The position numbers and the translations under genes were made by a program. The notes under the pieces are model-generated. The model had not been told where the DNA came from and made no database searches. It saw only the letters and a program-made list of their open reading frames with translations. Positions 20,839-30,802 of a stretch of DNA of 64,000 nucleotides are shown here, one piece after another. This stretch comes from Teredinibacter sp. KSP-S5-2. Its GTDB lineage: Bacteria; Pseudomonadota; Gammaproteobacteria; Pseudomonadales; Cellvibrionaceae. The DNA lies in contig NZ_CP120416.1 in the NCBI RefSeq assembly GCF_032773895.1, forward strand, positions 370,001 through 434,000, written 5' to 3'. Within the stretch, counting starts at the first letter, position 1. The number at the start of each line of letters is the position of its first letter.

Positions 20839-22812
20839 TTATTCGCTTTCAGTTATTTCCGCTTTCGGGTCAATAATTTCAAAAGCAATTCTGCGCTTGT
20901 CGTGATCAACACTGGTCACTTTTATTGTGACGGGCTGATCAAGAGAATACACCACATCGCCGATTTGCAACGTCATACGTTTTGCGTCGTAGGTTTTATC
21001 CAGTTTTTTCGGGAACAAAACAAAACCATCAAGACCGGTTTCATCCAGGCGAACTCCAAAACCCTGTTGTGTGACGATACGGATCTTTCCTTGGTGTTCT
21101 TCGCCAATCAGCGATTCTGCGTACTGGCACAGCAACCACTGGGTTAACTCCCTATCTGCTTGCCTACCTTCCTGAACGCGCTCATTAATGCGTTCAACGA
21201 TCCCGTCAGGAATGCGATTCACTTTCTTGCCGCCAAGAGCCTGACTAATTGCCCAGTGGTTATACATATCTGCGTAACGTCGAATAGGTGACGTTACCGT
21301 TGCATATGCTTCAAACCCCATGCCCATGTGTGGCGCGTGGTTGTGCGTCAGCACACTGGCTTGCATCAGTCTTTTTAATGGGGCCAGTAGGTGAGATTTT
21401 TCAGGGGTGTTCTCAATCGTTTTTAAGAGCTTTAAGTGTCCTTGCAGCTCATTGATGTCTTCTTCCTGAGAAATGTCTTCCTCTTTTAACAGGGCTTTAA
21501 CTTCACCTAGCCTTTCTGTTCGGAAACCATCATGGGCTGTCGCTAGGCCCAAGCCTTTTTGTTGCAAAAATTCTCCAGCACACATGTTGGTGAGAAGCAT
21601 GGACTCTTCCACAATCTGGTGCGCGGAAGTTCTTGGCCGAGGAGTGATCTGGCTGATTTTCCCCTTAGCATCAACGGTGTAGTCATAATCCAGTTGGTCG
21701 TCGCCTACCCAGGCTTTTTCCTTACGTAATTGGGTTCTGGCCTGCGCCACTGTGTGCAGCTGTTGCAGCATGCTCACTATTTCATCGCTGAGTTCTGTTG
21801 ATGCGCCAGAGTCGAGAATGTCAGCGACCTGGTTGTAGCTAAGCTTGTGTTTGGATTGAATGACCGCTTTCATAAATTGGGCATTCACAACGCTGCCGTC
21901 TTCGGCGAGGTCTATAGTGCACACCAGAGCTGGCTTCTGCTCGCCTTCCAACAACGAAAAACACTGGTTGGATAATTCTTCGGGTAGCATTGGGATTGCG
22001 CCACCCAAGAGGTAAACACTGTTTACGCAAATTTGCGCTCTCTTGGCCATAGGGGAGCCTGGGGTGATAAAGCTTCCAGGGTCCGCGATAGCCACATAGA
22101 GACGGAAACCTGGCTTGCCATCTATCTCTTGCGCTTCAACGAATAAGGCATCGTCCATGTCACGTGTGGTTTCTGCGTCGATGGTGACGAATGGCATGTG
22201 ACACAGGTTTTCTCTGTCCGGAAAAGATTTGGCTTTGTCGCTTTCAACAGCATTCACAATCTTTTTAACTTCATCGCCATCTTTGGGGTGAGGCCGATAA
22301 CCTAGGTCATGCATGGCCGCGACGTATTTACGTTCAATATACGGGTCGGTTTCCTGACCGATTCTTTCCAGTACCTTGGCTTGTGCTTTGCCGTCTTTAT
22401 AAGGGTGCTGGGTTAGCATCGCATAGACGAAATCGCCTTCCTTGCAGCCTTTACGCATCTTGGGGGGGATAAATATCCATTTCGCCGCCTGCGCGCCAAC
22501 TGGTACAACAAAGTGTCCGGCACCTTTGACTCGGTACTGACCAACAAAGCGAATCAGGGGAGACTCGACCAGCTCTTCCAGGTGTGCCTCAAGTTGGTCC
22601 TTATCATTCTTGGTCACGCTCACCTTAACAATGTCGCCAGGAATCAGTCTGGCCATTTTGTCTGGCGACAAAAAGGCGTCTCTCCCATCTTCTAGCCTGA
22701 CAAAGCCGAAGCGGCCACTACTGCCTGCAACGGTGCCCTGACCGTAATCTTTGGAGGCTTGAATATCATCTTTTAGCTTGGAAAGTTGGGAAAGTGCGTC
22801 TTGGTTAAGCAT
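20839..22812 (-). CDS. rnb: Exoribonuclease II
   Basis: 657 aa, near E. coli RNase II (644 aa) and much shorter than RNase R. It is a processive 3'-5' exoribonuclease that degrades single-stranded RNA in the cytoplasm. It has cold-shock-type RNA-binding domains (about 20-180), then the RNB catalytic domain with the aspartate cluster in TIDAETTRDMDDALF, and an S1-like domain at about 565-640 (GKIRIVTQQGFGVRLD). The catalytic aspartates all appear present. It is transcribed alone, ending at the bidirectional terminator, and is divergent from the peroxiredoxin gene. Confidence 0.93.
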   Translation of the reverse strand: MLNQDALSQLSKLKDDIQASKDYGQGTVAGSSGRFGFVRLEDGRDAFLSPDKMARLIPGDIVKVSVTKNDKDQLEAHLEELVESPLIRFVGQYRVKGAGHFVVPVGAQAAKWIFIPPKMRKGCKEGDFVYAMLTQHPYKDGKAQAKVLERIGQETDPYIERKYVAAMHDLGYRPHPKDGDEVKKIVNAVESDKAKSFPDRENLCHMPFVTIDAETTRDMDDALFVEAQEIDGKPGFRLYVAIADPGSFITPGSPMAKRAQICVNSVYLLGGAIPMLPEELSNQCFSLLEGEQKPALVCTIDLAEDGSVVNAQFMKAVIQSKHKLSYNQVADILDSGASTELSDEIVSMLQQLHTVAQARTQLRKEKAWVGDDQLDYDYTVDAKGKISQITPRPRTSAHQIVEESMLLTNMCAGEFLQQKGLGLATAHDGFRTERLGEVKALLKEEDISQEEDINELQGHLKLLKTIENTPEKSHLLAPLKRLMQASVLTHNHAPHMGMGFEAYATVTSPIRRYADMYNHWAISQALGGKKVNRIPDGIVERINERVQEGRQADRELTQWLLCQYAESLIGEEHQGKIRIVTQQGFGVRLDETGLDGFVLFPKKLDKTYDAKRMTLQIGDVVYSLDQPVTIKVTSVDHDKRRIAFEIIDPKAEITESE

Positions 22813-22966
22813 GTGTTTCTGAGTCCGGCGAAAAAAAACGCCCGAATTCTAACAGAACTCGATTCGCAGTCGTATGGTCTATGATTGGCTTTAATGAATT
22901 TTCTGCTCAATTTCCCTGCTTTCTGGGGAAAACGACTCATCAAAACAACAATATCAGGGGATAACC

Positions 22967-23593
22967 ATGTCCATTCGAACACTTTACTCGGCCGCACTTG
23001 CGGTTTTATTCGTCAGTATCTCGACGCTGGCCCTGGCTGCTGGCCCAAAAATTCCCAAATCACCCGATCAGGTCTGTCCAATTAAAGTGGGGCAAAAGCT
23101 GCCTGATGTTAAGGTGAATAACCTTGATGGTAAGCCGGTGGCACTGCATGACACTCTGGGTAAAAAAGGCAGTGTATTGATTTTTTACCGCGGGAGCTGG
23201 TGCCCATACTGCAACCGTCACTTGGGGGAGCTGAAAACCATCGAAGCGGATTTGCAGAAGCTTGGATACAAAATGATCGCTGTCAGCCCTGATCTGCCCA
23301 AAAACCTGAAAAGCAGTATTGATAAAAATGACCTGACTTATGACCTGTATTCTGATGCGAGCGGTGAAGCCATCGTGGCTATGGGGCTTGCTTTTGAACA
23401 GCAATCGGACAAAAAGTCATTTTTAACACTGTTAGAGACCTCTTCCGGTAACGAGCATCATTTACTTCCTGTTCCGGCCGCGGTTGTGGTGAACAAAAAG
23501 GGGAAAGTGGAGTTTATCTTCTATAGCCCGGATTACACTGTTCGTATTGATCCAAAGGTACTTTTGGCGGCAGCACAAAGCGCCGCGTCTTAA
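22967..23593 (+). CDS. Exported peroxiredoxin-like thiol protein (AhpC/TSA family)
   Basis: 208 aa. A Sec signal peptide (residues 1-24, ending LALA-AG) directs it to the periplasm. The mature part has a thioredoxin fold of the AhpC/TSA or redoxin type, with WCPYC at about residues 78-82 inside FYRGSWCPYCNRHLGEL. A CxxC instead of a single peroxidatic cysteine makes thiol-disulfide exchange or peroxide reduction both possible. AGGGGAT precedes the ATG. It is convergent with trmL and shares a bidirectional terminator with it. Confidence 0.88.
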   Translation: MSIRTLYSAALAVLFVSISTLALAAGPKIPKSPDQVCPIKVGQKLPDVKVNNLDGKPVALHDTLGKKGSVLIFYRGSWCPYCNRHLGELKTIEADLQKLGYKMIAVSPDLPKNLKSSIDKNDLTYDLYSDASGEAIVAMGLAFEQQSDKKSFLTLLETSSGNEHHLLPVPAAVVVNKKGKVEFIFYSPDYTVRIDPKVLLAAAQSAAS

Positions 23594-23605
23594 CTTTTAA
23601 GTTGA

Positions 23606-23631
23606 TTGAGGGAGCTAGAGGGCTCCCTCAA
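23606..23631. terminator. Bidirectional terminator shared with trmL stop
   Basis: A perfect stem TTGAGGGAGC / GCTCCCTCAA with a 6-nt loop is followed by AAAATT. On the minus strand the hairpin overlaps the last codons of trmL. Confidence 0.85.
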
Positions 23632-24079
23632 AATTCAGTTTACGCCAAGCTTCATACACAATAACGGATGCCGCATTGGAAAGGTTCATACTGCGGCTGT
23701 CTACACACATGGGAATACGGATCACATCTTCTGCGGGCAAACTCTCCCTGATCTCCACGGGTAAGCCGCGGGTTTCGGGTCCAAAAACAAAATAATCACC
23801 GGGTTTAACATTTATCTCCGAATGCCATCGGGTTCCCTTGGTGGAAATAGCCCAAAGCTGTTCAGGTTGTTCAGCCGAAATAAACGCTTCCCAACTCGCA
23901 TGGGTTTTTGCGTCCTTCCACTCACCATAATCCAAACCTGCGCGGCGCAGTCGCTTGTCGTCCAGAACAAAACCTAATGGCTCAATTAAATGCAAGTGAC
24001 AACCCGTGTTGGCACACAGACGAATGATGTTTCCAGTGTTTGGCGGTATTTCTGGCTCAAACAGAACAATGTTAAACAT
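23615..24079 (-). CDS. trmL: tRNA (cytidine/uridine-2'-O-)-methyltransferase TrmL
   Basis: 154 aa, near the 157 aa of E. coli TrmL. It is a SPOUT-family enzyme that 2'-O-methylates the wobble nucleotide (position 34) of tRNA-Leu isoacceptors using S-adenosylmethionine. The start [21 protein letters not shown] is a family hallmark, so I chose the ATG at 24079, which has AGGAGA upstream, over a start 102 bp earlier. The knot motifs [10 protein letters not shown] and [18 protein letters not shown] are present. Its last codons form part of a bidirectional terminator. Confidence 0.95.
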   Translation of the reverse strand: MFNIVLFEPEIPPNTGNIIRLCANTGCHLHLIEPLGFVLDDKRLRRAGLDYGEWKDAKTHASWEAFISAEQPEQLWAISTKGTRWHSEINVKPGDYFVFGPETRGLPVEIRESLPAEDVIRIPMCVDSRSMNLSNAASVIVYEAWRKLNFEGAL

Positions 24080-24261
24080 ATTTTGTGCTTTCTCCTGCCT
24101 ACTTTTAAATGGTGAGTTTCCTGCGAATTTCCCCGGAATGTCTATACTCAACGTTATGGAATAAAAGTTGATTATAAGCAAGAGTTATTTGTGACGGATA
24201 TTTCTTGATTGCAAGTTGATCGTTATGGTTATTAAGTGTCCATTTAAAGCAAGGGGGATCA

Positions 24262-25212
24262 ATGGCGTTTAGCCTGGGCATACTTCATCGACCAGTTTTT
24301 GGTGAGCCTCCGGTAAAAGGCAGAGTTGGTATTGAAATGATGTCCGATGGCATGGCCATCGCAACCCAAGATCTCGTCACTGGTGAGGTCGATGGCATTA
24401 CTTTTTTAGCGGATGACGCTTCGAGCTACAGTCGAGAAAAAGTCCTGGCGGAATTTGTCGAAGACAAAATACTCAGTAAGCGGAAGTGTAATCTGGTTCT
24501 TGAACAAAGTGATTACCAGCTTTTGTTGGTTGAAGCGCCGGATGTGCCAGAAGAAGAAATGCGCGAGGCAATACGCTGGCGAGTAAAAGAGCTCATTAAT
24601 CTACCACTAGATAACGCTGCTATTGATGTTTTTATGTTGCCTGCGGATGGCTCAAGAGCCGGGAAAAAAATGGTCTACGTGGTTGCTGCGGCTATCGATA
24701 AAATAACCAACCTGATCGAGATGATTAAAGAGTCCGGGTTGGAACTTCACTCTATCGATATTAAAGAACTTGCGTTGCGAAATGTGTCATTGCTCAAACA
24801 TGCTGACGATGAAATGGATCGCGGTATGGCCATTGCCAGAATCAATCAGGGAAGCGGTTGCGTCTCAATTTATAAGCAAGGCAATTTATACCTCTCCAGA
24901 CAATTTCAGATTAATTATGGCGGTGGTTTGTTGGATGATATTCCAGTGGATAATCTGGTTTTGGAAATACAACGCTCCCTTGATTATTACGAGCGACAAA
25001 TGGGACAGGCGCTGCCTTCTACTATTTTGATTTGTGGTGAGAGTGTCAGTGAAGACAAAATTACCCAAGAGTTCAAACTGTCGTTACCCATCCCGATTAA
25101 ACTACTTGAATTACACGAAGAGTTAAATCTACCGGAATCTGTGGATGAAAGTATGGTGCAGCTTTGCGTGGGGGCGATAGGCGCTCTCAATCGCGTGGAG
25201 GTGGGCTTTTAA
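24262..25212 (+). CDS. mshI: MSHA biogenesis protein MshI (PilM-like)
   Basis: 316 aa, cytoplasmic, a PilM/actin-like fold that is part of the inner-membrane assembly platform of the MSHA type IV pilus. No membrane segment is seen; GRVGIEMMSDGMAIA near residue 20 resembles the phosphate-binding region of PilM-type proteins. AAGCAAGGGGGATCA places the start at ATG 24262. It is the first gene of a co-directional locus running to 40052. The stop overlaps the start of the PilN-like gene by one base. Confidence 0.88.
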   Translation: MAFSLGILHRPVFGEPPVKGRVGIEMMSDGMAIATQDLVTGEVDGITFLADDASSYSREKVLAEFVEDKILSKRKCNLVLEQSDYQLLLVEAPDVPEEEMREAIRWRVKELINLPLDNAAIDVFMLPADGSRAGKKMVYVVAAAIDKITNLIEMIKESGLELHSIDIKELALRNVSLLKHADDEMDRGMAIARINQGSGCVSIYKQGNLYLSRQFQINYGGGLLDDIPVDNLVLEIQRSLDYYERQMGQALPSTILICGESVSEDKITQEFKLSLPIPIKLLELHEELNLPESVDESMVQLCVGAIGALNRVEVGF

Positions 25213-25829
25213 TGCAACAGATTAACCTCTACCTGCCCGAACTCAGACCTCAAAAACCATTTTTTGCCGTGAGTTCTATTGTTATCGCCTGCGGCGCTTT
25301 GCTTTGCATGCTGGTTATTTATCAGGTTCTGTTTCACTTTCATGTTCAGGATCTAAGAACAAAAGTGGAAGCGCTCGAAAACCAACAAGTGGTTGCTCGT
25401 CAACGGCTGGATATTATCCGGCAAGCTGCCCGCCCCAAACCCAGTTCGCATCTGGACGAAAAGCTGGAAGAGTTGAAAACAGAGATCATTCGACGTCAAA
25501 AGCTGGAACTGATTGTAGGTAAACAAAATTTTGGTAACACGGACGGTTTCTCCCGTTCTCTAAATACTTTGGCGGCATACTCCAGTAAAAATATTGCGTT
25601 GCAACGTATTCGCCTGAGTGATGGCGGAGCTTTATTGGAAATGCAGGGTGAAACATCCCAGCCTTATAGCGTTGCCAACTATATTTCTATGCTTCACCAG
25701 GAAAAGCCCTTTACCAAAACCCAGTTCGGTCAGTTCAGCCTATTGCAAGAGGAAAAGGGCTTTCACCAGTTTTCCCTCGGTTTTGATTCCGTGTATCTGG
25801 ATCGGGAGCGTAAACAATATGAAAGATAA
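25212..25829 (+). CDS. MSHA biogenesis PilN-like protein (MshI2)
   Basis: 205 aa. It starts MQQINLYLPELRP, the typical start of PilN-like proteins: a short cytoplasmic tail that contacts the PilM partner, one membrane helix (about 19-40) and a periplasmic coiled-coil and ferredoxin-like region. I chose ATG 25212, overlapping the mshI stop by one base, rather than an earlier in-frame start inside mshI. In MSHA loci the PilM and PilN homologues are often both called MshI. It overlaps mshJ by 11 bp. Confidence 0.88.
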   Translation: MQQINLYLPELRPQKPFFAVSSIVIACGALLCMLVIYQVLFHFHVQDLRTKVEALENQQVVARQRLDIIRQAARPKPSSHLDEKLEELKTEIIRRQKLELIVGKQNFGNTDGFSRSLNTLAAYSSKNIALQRIRLSDGGALLEMQGETSQPYSVANYISMLHQEKPFTKTQFGQFSLLQEEKGFHQFSLGFDSVYLDRERKQYER

Positions 25830-26547
25830 GCTCGTTCTCTATTGGCAGAAAACGGAAGAAAAAATAAATTCCATGGCATCGCGTGAGCGGGTGCTAATTG
25901 GCTTGTGTGTGTTTGCGGTGATTTATGTGCTGTGGGACGTATTATTTTTCCGGGCAATTACTGCTGAAGAAAAGAAGTATAACGCGCGAATGGAAACGGT
26001 GAGTCATGAACTTACGCGACTCACCGCTGAAGAAAAAATCCTTGCGAAAGCGTTGACCAACGACCCGAGTGCAGAAAAACGGCGCGAAATTGTTCGGTTG
26101 GAGAAAAAATTAGAACGATTGGAAGAAGAGATTCACCGAATATCGGTTGGGTTAATTGAAGCAGACAAACTACCTGATGTCTTACAAGATGTACTGATGG
26201 TTTCTTCGGGCGTGAGACTGGTGGGAATACAAACTCACAAAGCTGCGCCACTTCCTTTCCCTGATGAGATTAATCAATTCGTTGAAGAAGAAGCCTACAA
26301 AAATAAAAAGGGAGATGGGCCTGAGCGGGTGGTTGAGGGTGCGGATGTCAGCGTGTTCAAGCATTCCGTTACCGTTGAAGTTGAAGGCAGCTACTTTGAT
26401 ATTGTCGGCTACCTATCCAAGCTGGAGGATCTTCCCTGGCTATTTTACTGGGAGCTTATCGACTATCAAGTGACAGACTACCCCTCAGCACGAGTCAGTA
26501 TTCAGGTCTATACCCTATCCACAGAGGAGGGACTGTTGCGTGTGTAA
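25819..26547 (+). CDS. mshJ: MSHA biogenesis protein MshJ (PilO-like)
   Basis: 242 aa, bitopic inner-membrane protein: a short cytoplasmic N-terminus, one membrane helix at about 25-42 (VLIGLCVFAVIYVLWDVLFF), then a long coiled coil (about 45-125) and a periplasmic domain. This matches PilO/MshJ, which pairs with the PilN-like protein in the alignment complex. The start is ATG 25819 inside the end of the previous gene. It overlaps mshK by 8 bp. Confidence 0.88.
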   Translation: MKDKLVLYWQKTEEKINSMASRERVLIGLCVFAVIYVLWDVLFFRAITAEEKKYNARMETVSHELTRLTAEEKILAKALTNDPSAEKRREIVRLEKKLERLEEEIHRISVGLIEADKLPDVLQDVLMVSSGVRLVGIQTHKAAPLPFPDEINQFVEEEAYKNKKGDGPERVVEGADVSVFKHSVTVEVEGSYFDIVGYLSKLEDLPWLFYWELIDYQVTDYPSARVSIQVYTLSTEEGLLRV

Positions 26548-26860
26548 GGTTTTCTGCGCAGTGCTGTGTATGCTTATCGTCTCTCCCGCATGGTGTGACA
26601 GTATTCGTTTTGAAGACCCGACTCGTCCCCTTGAATATCGGGATGCAGAACAGAAGAAAGTCAAATTAACACTGCAGGCAATATTTAATAAACCGGAAGG
26701 CAAAAAAGCCATTATTAATGGCCGGCTTCTAAAGAATGGCGACCTTGTACATGGTGCGAGAGTTGTCGAAATACATGATAAGTACGTGATTTATGAATGG
26801 AACGGCAGGCAAGGTAGATTAACCTTGAGAGATTCAATCAAGCTCTCTGAGTCGAAGTAG
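26540..26860 (+). CDS. mshK: MSHA biogenesis protein MshK (PilP-like)
   Basis: 106 aa. The start is GTG at 26540, overlapping mshJ. A signal peptide (about 1-19, ending AWC-DS) exports it to the periplasm. The sequence DSIRFEDPTRPLEY and the beta-rich remainder with KKAIINGRLLKNGD match MshK, which links the inner-membrane platform to the secretin, as PilP does in other type IV pilus systems. The spacing to mshL is one base. Confidence 0.85.
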   Translation: MCKVFCAVLCMLIVSPAWCDSIRFEDPTRPLEYRDAEQKKVKLTLQAIFNKPEGKKAIINGRLLKNGDLVHGARVVEIHDKYVIYEWNGRQGRLTLRDSIKLSESK

Positions 26861-26861
26861 C

Positions 26862-28523
26862 GTGGCGATGAAAAATATAATTGAGAAAAAAACAAGTAAG
26901 CAGATAGCGCACCTGATTTGCCTTTTGGGTATTAGTGTTTTGATGTTTGGGTGTGCAGGAACAAAGCAAACCGGGGAAATATCTGCGCAGAAGGAAATGG
27001 AGTCATTCACTAAAATACCCGTTGAGGAACCTGTCGAAGTCCCGGATGCTGTTTCACAGGCACTCTTTAATTCTCAATCTCATCAGCGTGAAATGACAGA
27101 GATGCGTTTTGACGTTTCCGTTAATCAGGTTCCTGCGCGTACATTTTTTATGAGTTTGGTTGGCGATGCAGGCGTAAATGTCGTCGCTCACCCCGATATC
27201 GATGGCCGTATTACGCTTGAGTTAAAGAATGTTACAGTGAAAGATGTTTTGAATGTGACCCGTGAAGTTTACGGTTATGAATATCGCCTTAAAAATGGTA
27301 TTTATTCTATTTATCCAAGGAAAATTCGAACGGAAGTTTTTCCAATTAATTACCCTGATATCCAGCGTACCGGAGTGACGGATACCAGTGTGTCTGTTGG
27401 ACAGATTGAATCGGGTTCTGATGACGACAACAATAACAACAGTGGTGATAATAATAACCAAAGTGACAGTTCAAATCGTGCGAAAGAATCTGCATCGGGC
27501 TCTCGGGTTATTACAACCAATTACACTGACTTCTGGTCGATGTTGAATGCCACTCTAAGCGCTATCATTGGTGGTGAAGTCGGTGGGCGAATGGTTATGA
27601 CTAATCCTCAGGCAGGCTTAGTAATTGTGAAAGCCAAGCCCATTGAACTAACTGCGGTAAGAGATTTTCTGGAACAGTCAGAATTGAGCGTGCGACGCCA
27701 AGTGGTTCTGGAAACCAAAATTCTGGAAGTACGCTTGAATGATCGGTTTGAAACTGGCATTAACTGGGCTGCCATTGAAGGGCAATTGGCGTTATCGCAA
27801 TCGGTGAGTGGAACCGGTTTTATTGGTAGCGCACTGGGTAAAGCCAGTAATGCTTCATCCGCTTTTTCCTCTGTATTAGGAGCTCCAGACATTACCAAGC
27901 TTCTCCAATTATTGGAAACCCAGGGGAATGTTCAAGTCCTGTCCAGTCCAAGAATTTCCACAGTTAATAACCAGAAAGCGGTGATTAAAGTTGGTTCGGA
28001 TGAGTTTTTTGTTACTGGTATTCGCAATAACTCTACTTCTAATGCCGCCACGACTACCAATATTCCTGAAATTGTTCTGGATTCCTTCTTTAGTGGTATT
28101 GCATTGGATGTGACCCCGCAAATTGCGGAAGATGGTGATGTGATTTTGCATGTACATCCAGTAGTGAGTGATGTACAGGACCAAATTAAGGAAATTAGCA
28201 TTGCCGATGAAAAATTTTCTTTGCCTTTAGCTCTGCGAGATATTCGTGAATCCGACAGTATTGTTCGGGCCAAGCACGGTGAGGTTGTTGTGCTTGGTGG
28301 ATTAATGCAGGAAGTTTCCAGTGATGTTTCTGGTAAGCGTCCTGGTTTGGGTGATGTACCTATCGTCAATGCTTTTTTTAAAACAAAAAATAAAGCCAAA
28401 ATAAAAACTGAACTGGTTATTTTAATGCGTCCTATCGTTATCGAAAGTGGTGGATGGGACCAGCAAGTAGAGGATGGGAAACAAAGGATCAATTCAATAT
28501 CTGAAATATATCGTTCGCGATAA
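26862..28523 (+). CDS. mshL: MSHA outer-membrane secretin MshL
   Basis: 553 aa. It forms the outer-membrane channel through which the MSHA pilus emerges. A lipoprotein signal ends in LMFGC (C31 from the GTG start, C29 if ATG 26868 is used). A secretin N0/STN-type domain covers about 80-170. A low-complexity linker rich in N, D and S lies at about 185-210. The secretin core covers about 250-530, with VQVLSSPRISTVNNQKAVIKVG and the VPIVNAFFKTK/ELVILMRP C-terminal block. Intact. Confidence 0.95.
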   Translation: MAMKNIIEKKTSKQIAHLICLLGISVLMFGCAGTKQTGEISAQKEMESFTKIPVEEPVEVPDAVSQALFNSQSHQREMTEMRFDVSVNQVPARTFFMSLVGDAGVNVVAHPDIDGRITLELKNVTVKDVLNVTREVYGYEYRLKNGIYSIYPRKIRTEVFPINYPDIQRTGVTDTSVSVGQIESGSDDDNNNNSGDNNNQSDSSNRAKESASGSRVITTNYTDFWSMLNATLSAIIGGEVGGRMVMTNPQAGLVIVKAKPIELTAVRDFLEQSELSVRRQVVLETKILEVRLNDRFETGINWAAIEGQLALSQSVSGTGFIGSALGKASNASSAFSSVLGAPDITKLLQLLETQGNVQVLSSPRISTVNNQKAVIKVGSDEFFVTGIRNNSTSNAATTTNIPEIVLDSFFSGIALDVTPQIAEDGDVILHVHPVVSDVQDQIKEISIADEKFSLPLALRDIRESDSIVRAKHGEVVVLGGLMQEVSSDVSGKRPGLGDVPIVNAFFKTKNKAKIKTELVILMRPIVIESGGWDQQVEDGKQRINSISEIYRSR

Positions 28524-28537
28524 TAGCGGGAAGTTTT

Positions 28538-29419
28538 ATGATGGTTAAAACGGTATATCAAGATTTTTTCCGATTTAGTGAGCCTCCCTTTTCGATTACA
28601 CCGGATACCCAGTTTTTTCTAAATCAGCAGAGCCATCGTGAAGCCTTGAATACCATGCTGGTTGCGTTGAAGCATTGTGAAGGCTTTATAAAAATTGTCG
28701 GAGAAGTTGGAACTGGAAAAACGCTGCTTTGTCGTATCCTGTTGTCTCACCTTAGCCAGGATTTTGTAACCGCTTATATTCCCAACCCGTTTCTTAATCC
28801 GGAAGAATTAAAAGCCTTTGTCGCTCAGGAAGTTGGAGCAGATTACTCGCCGGATATGCCTGCCCACGTATTAATGTCGTCCATTTACCGTAAACTGATT
28901 CAACTAAATCGTCAGCAAAAACAGGTGGTATTAATCGTTGATGAAGCCCAGGCGATGCCTCGTGATACGATCGAATGCCTCCGTTTGTTAACCAATTTGG
29001 AAACGGAAAAGAAAAAACTATTACAGGTAATCATTCTTGGTCAGCCTGAACTGGACACTTTGTTAGCCAGGGATGATCTGCGTCAGTTAAAGCAGAGAAT
29101 TATTTTTTCTGAAACACTGAGGCCGTTTAGCAAACAAGGGGTTAAGGATTATATCCATCATCGCCTGGCATCCAGCGGTGTGGCCAGTGACATAATTAGC
29201 TCTGCGGCGTGTTGGCTGGCTTATAAAGGCTCTGGGGGAATCCCCAGGTTAATTAATATTATCTGCCATAAAGCCTTCATTGCGGCCTATGGCAATGGGA
29301 GTGCCCGAGTCTCGTCCAGGCATGTGGCGAAAGCCATTGTCGATACCCATGAAAGTAGAAGGATCGGTAAGCTCTGTGCATTGCACTATCGTTTATGTAC
29401 CCCGTTCGTTGCTCAATAA
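28538..29419 (+). CDS. mshM: MSHA biogenesis ATPase MshM (ExeA family)
   Basis: 293 aa, cytoplasmic AAA ATPase of the ExeA/GspA family. Walker A is GEVGTGKT at residues 55-62, Walker B is VVLIVDEAQAM near 130-140, and NLETEKKKLLQVIILGQPEL is the family sensor region. It lacks the membrane helix and peptidoglycan-binding domain found in the longer ExeA encoded at 41232-42929. Start is ATG 28538 or ATG 28541; GGGAAG precedes both. Confidence 0.93.
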   Translation: MMVKTVYQDFFRFSEPPFSITPDTQFFLNQQSHREALNTMLVALKHCEGFIKIVGEVGTGKTLLCRILLSHLSQDFVTAYIPNPFLNPEELKAFVAQEVGADYSPDMPAHVLMSSIYRKLIQLNRQQKQVVLIVDEAQAMPRDTIECLRLLTNLETEKKKLLQVIILGQPELDTLLARDDLRQLKQRIIFSETLRPFSKQGVKDYIHHRLASSGVASDIISSAACWLAYKGSGGIPRLINIICHKAFIAAYGNGSARVSSRHVAKAIVDTHESRRIGKLCALHYRLCTPFVAQ

Positions 29420-29434
29420 GTTTGAGGCTAATAC

Positions 29435-30802
29435 ATGAGTCTGATCAATGATGCATTAAAAGACCTGGATCGGCGGGGCAGCTTGCACGAAGTGGATGCC
29501 GTTGTATTTAAAAGCAGCGAGGAGCCGGTTTCAAATAGACGTCCAATACTCACCATAACTGCACTTATGTTTGCCGGATTTTTTATTTATGACATCTGGC
29601 AGGGCTACATTCAGGAAGATAACTTACCAACCGTAACCAATATTACGAAAGAGGTTCTACCCGCGCCAGTGGCAAAAACAATGGTGTTGGACGAAGCGGT
29701 TATATCCGACGTAGAACAACCTGTGTTGGATGTGGTTGAAGTAAGCGGGAAAGCTGACCTGGAAAAAAACGAGATGGATAGGGTTTTTAATTCGTATCAG
29801 GAAAAACCGATAAGAGATATATCTCATTTTTTATCCATGGCGGAAAAACTTTTCCAGCAAGACCGTTTAACCCGACCGGAGTCGGACAGCGCGTTACATT
29901 ATTATCGAATGGCCCTGGAAATAGACTCAAACAGTGTTGCAGCGTTAGTCGGGTTGGAAAAGTTACATGCACGCTACACTCGTTTGGTGATGGACGCTAT
30001 AGACAGACAGCAATATGACAAAGCCAGATCTATGTTGTCGCGTGCTGCGCGACTACAACTTAATTTGAGTCTGGATAAAAATTATGAGCAACAGTTGGTC
30101 GACGCCAGCCGTGTGCAAGTTAACCCTTCAGTATCTGTTAACGATAACGAAAACCGTATTCAGATTACACTTACACAAGCAGAGCAGCGAAAAAAACTTT
30201 TATCGAATGTAGAGGCAAGTATAGTTGTCGGTAATGTGACTAATGCGGAAAAATTATTGTCCCGTTATTTGGTCCGTTACCCTAAAAGCAACCTTGTTCG
30301 TTACAAATTGTTTGACCTGTATTTGAATCAGGGGAATCAACAGCAAGCCAAGCAGCAATTGAATGAAGTTGCACCCGACACGGCGCTTTATTCGTTGATG
30401 GCCAGTCAGTTACAGCTTTCTTATGGTATGGAAGAGCAAGCACTCATTGTGTTAGGTAATGCTACGCCGAATGCCGAGTTGGCGGAAATTTTTTATAGCT
30501 ATAAAGCCGCATTGTTACAAAAACAAGAGCAGTGGCAACCCGCTGCAGATTTATATCAGTTGTTAATTCAACGCAATGTGGAAAACTCTTCCTACTGGTT
30601 GGGCTTGGCTGTGTGCACCGACCAACTTAAGCGATTTAGTACAAGCTTGAGAGCTTTTCAAACGGTACTTCGCCTAGGTGGGCAGAGTCCATCGGTGAAC
30701 CAATATGTAAAAAACCGGGTTCAAATTTTAAGTCAGCAGGTTTCGTTAACATCATCCAATTATTCAAATGAATACTCATCGCAGGAGGCAGGTTCGTGGT
30801 AG
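29435..30802 (+). CDS. mshN: MSHA biogenesis protein MshN (TPR protein)
   Basis: 455 aa. The N-terminus MSLINDALKDLDRRG is the cytoplasmic motif shared with GspB-type proteins. One membrane helix (about 34-50) is followed by a periplasmic region of helical repeats (about 120-445) with tetratricopeptide-like spacing. It probably works with the MshM ATPase, as GspB does with GspA. It overlaps mshE by 7 bp. Confidence 0.9.
   Translation: MSLINDALKDLDRRGSLHEVDAVVFKSSEEPVSNRRPILTITALMFAGFFIYDIWQGYIQEDNLPTVTNITKEVLPAPVAKTMVLDEAVISDVEQPVLDVVEVSGKADLEKNEMDRVFNSYQEKPIRDISHFLSMAEKLFQQDRLTRPESDSALHYYRMALEIDSNSVAALVGLEKLHARYTRLVMDAIDRQQYDKARSMLSRAARLQLNLSLDKNYEQQLVDASRVQVNPSVSVNDNENRIQITLTQAEQRKKLLSNVEASIVVGNVTNAEKLLSRYLVRYPKSNLVRYKLFDLYLNQGNQQQAKQQLNEVAPDTALYSLMASQLQLSYGMEEQALIVLGNATPNAELAEIFYSYKAALLQKQEQWQPAADLYQLLIQRNVENSSYWLGLAVCTDQLKRFSTSLRAFQTVLRLGGQSPSVNQYVKNRVQILSQQVSLTSSNYSNEYSSQEAGSW

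Noticed and set aside
27932-28561. A 209-codon frame antisense to mshL
   Set aside because: Shadow of the conserved secretin core; no ribosome site or domain.
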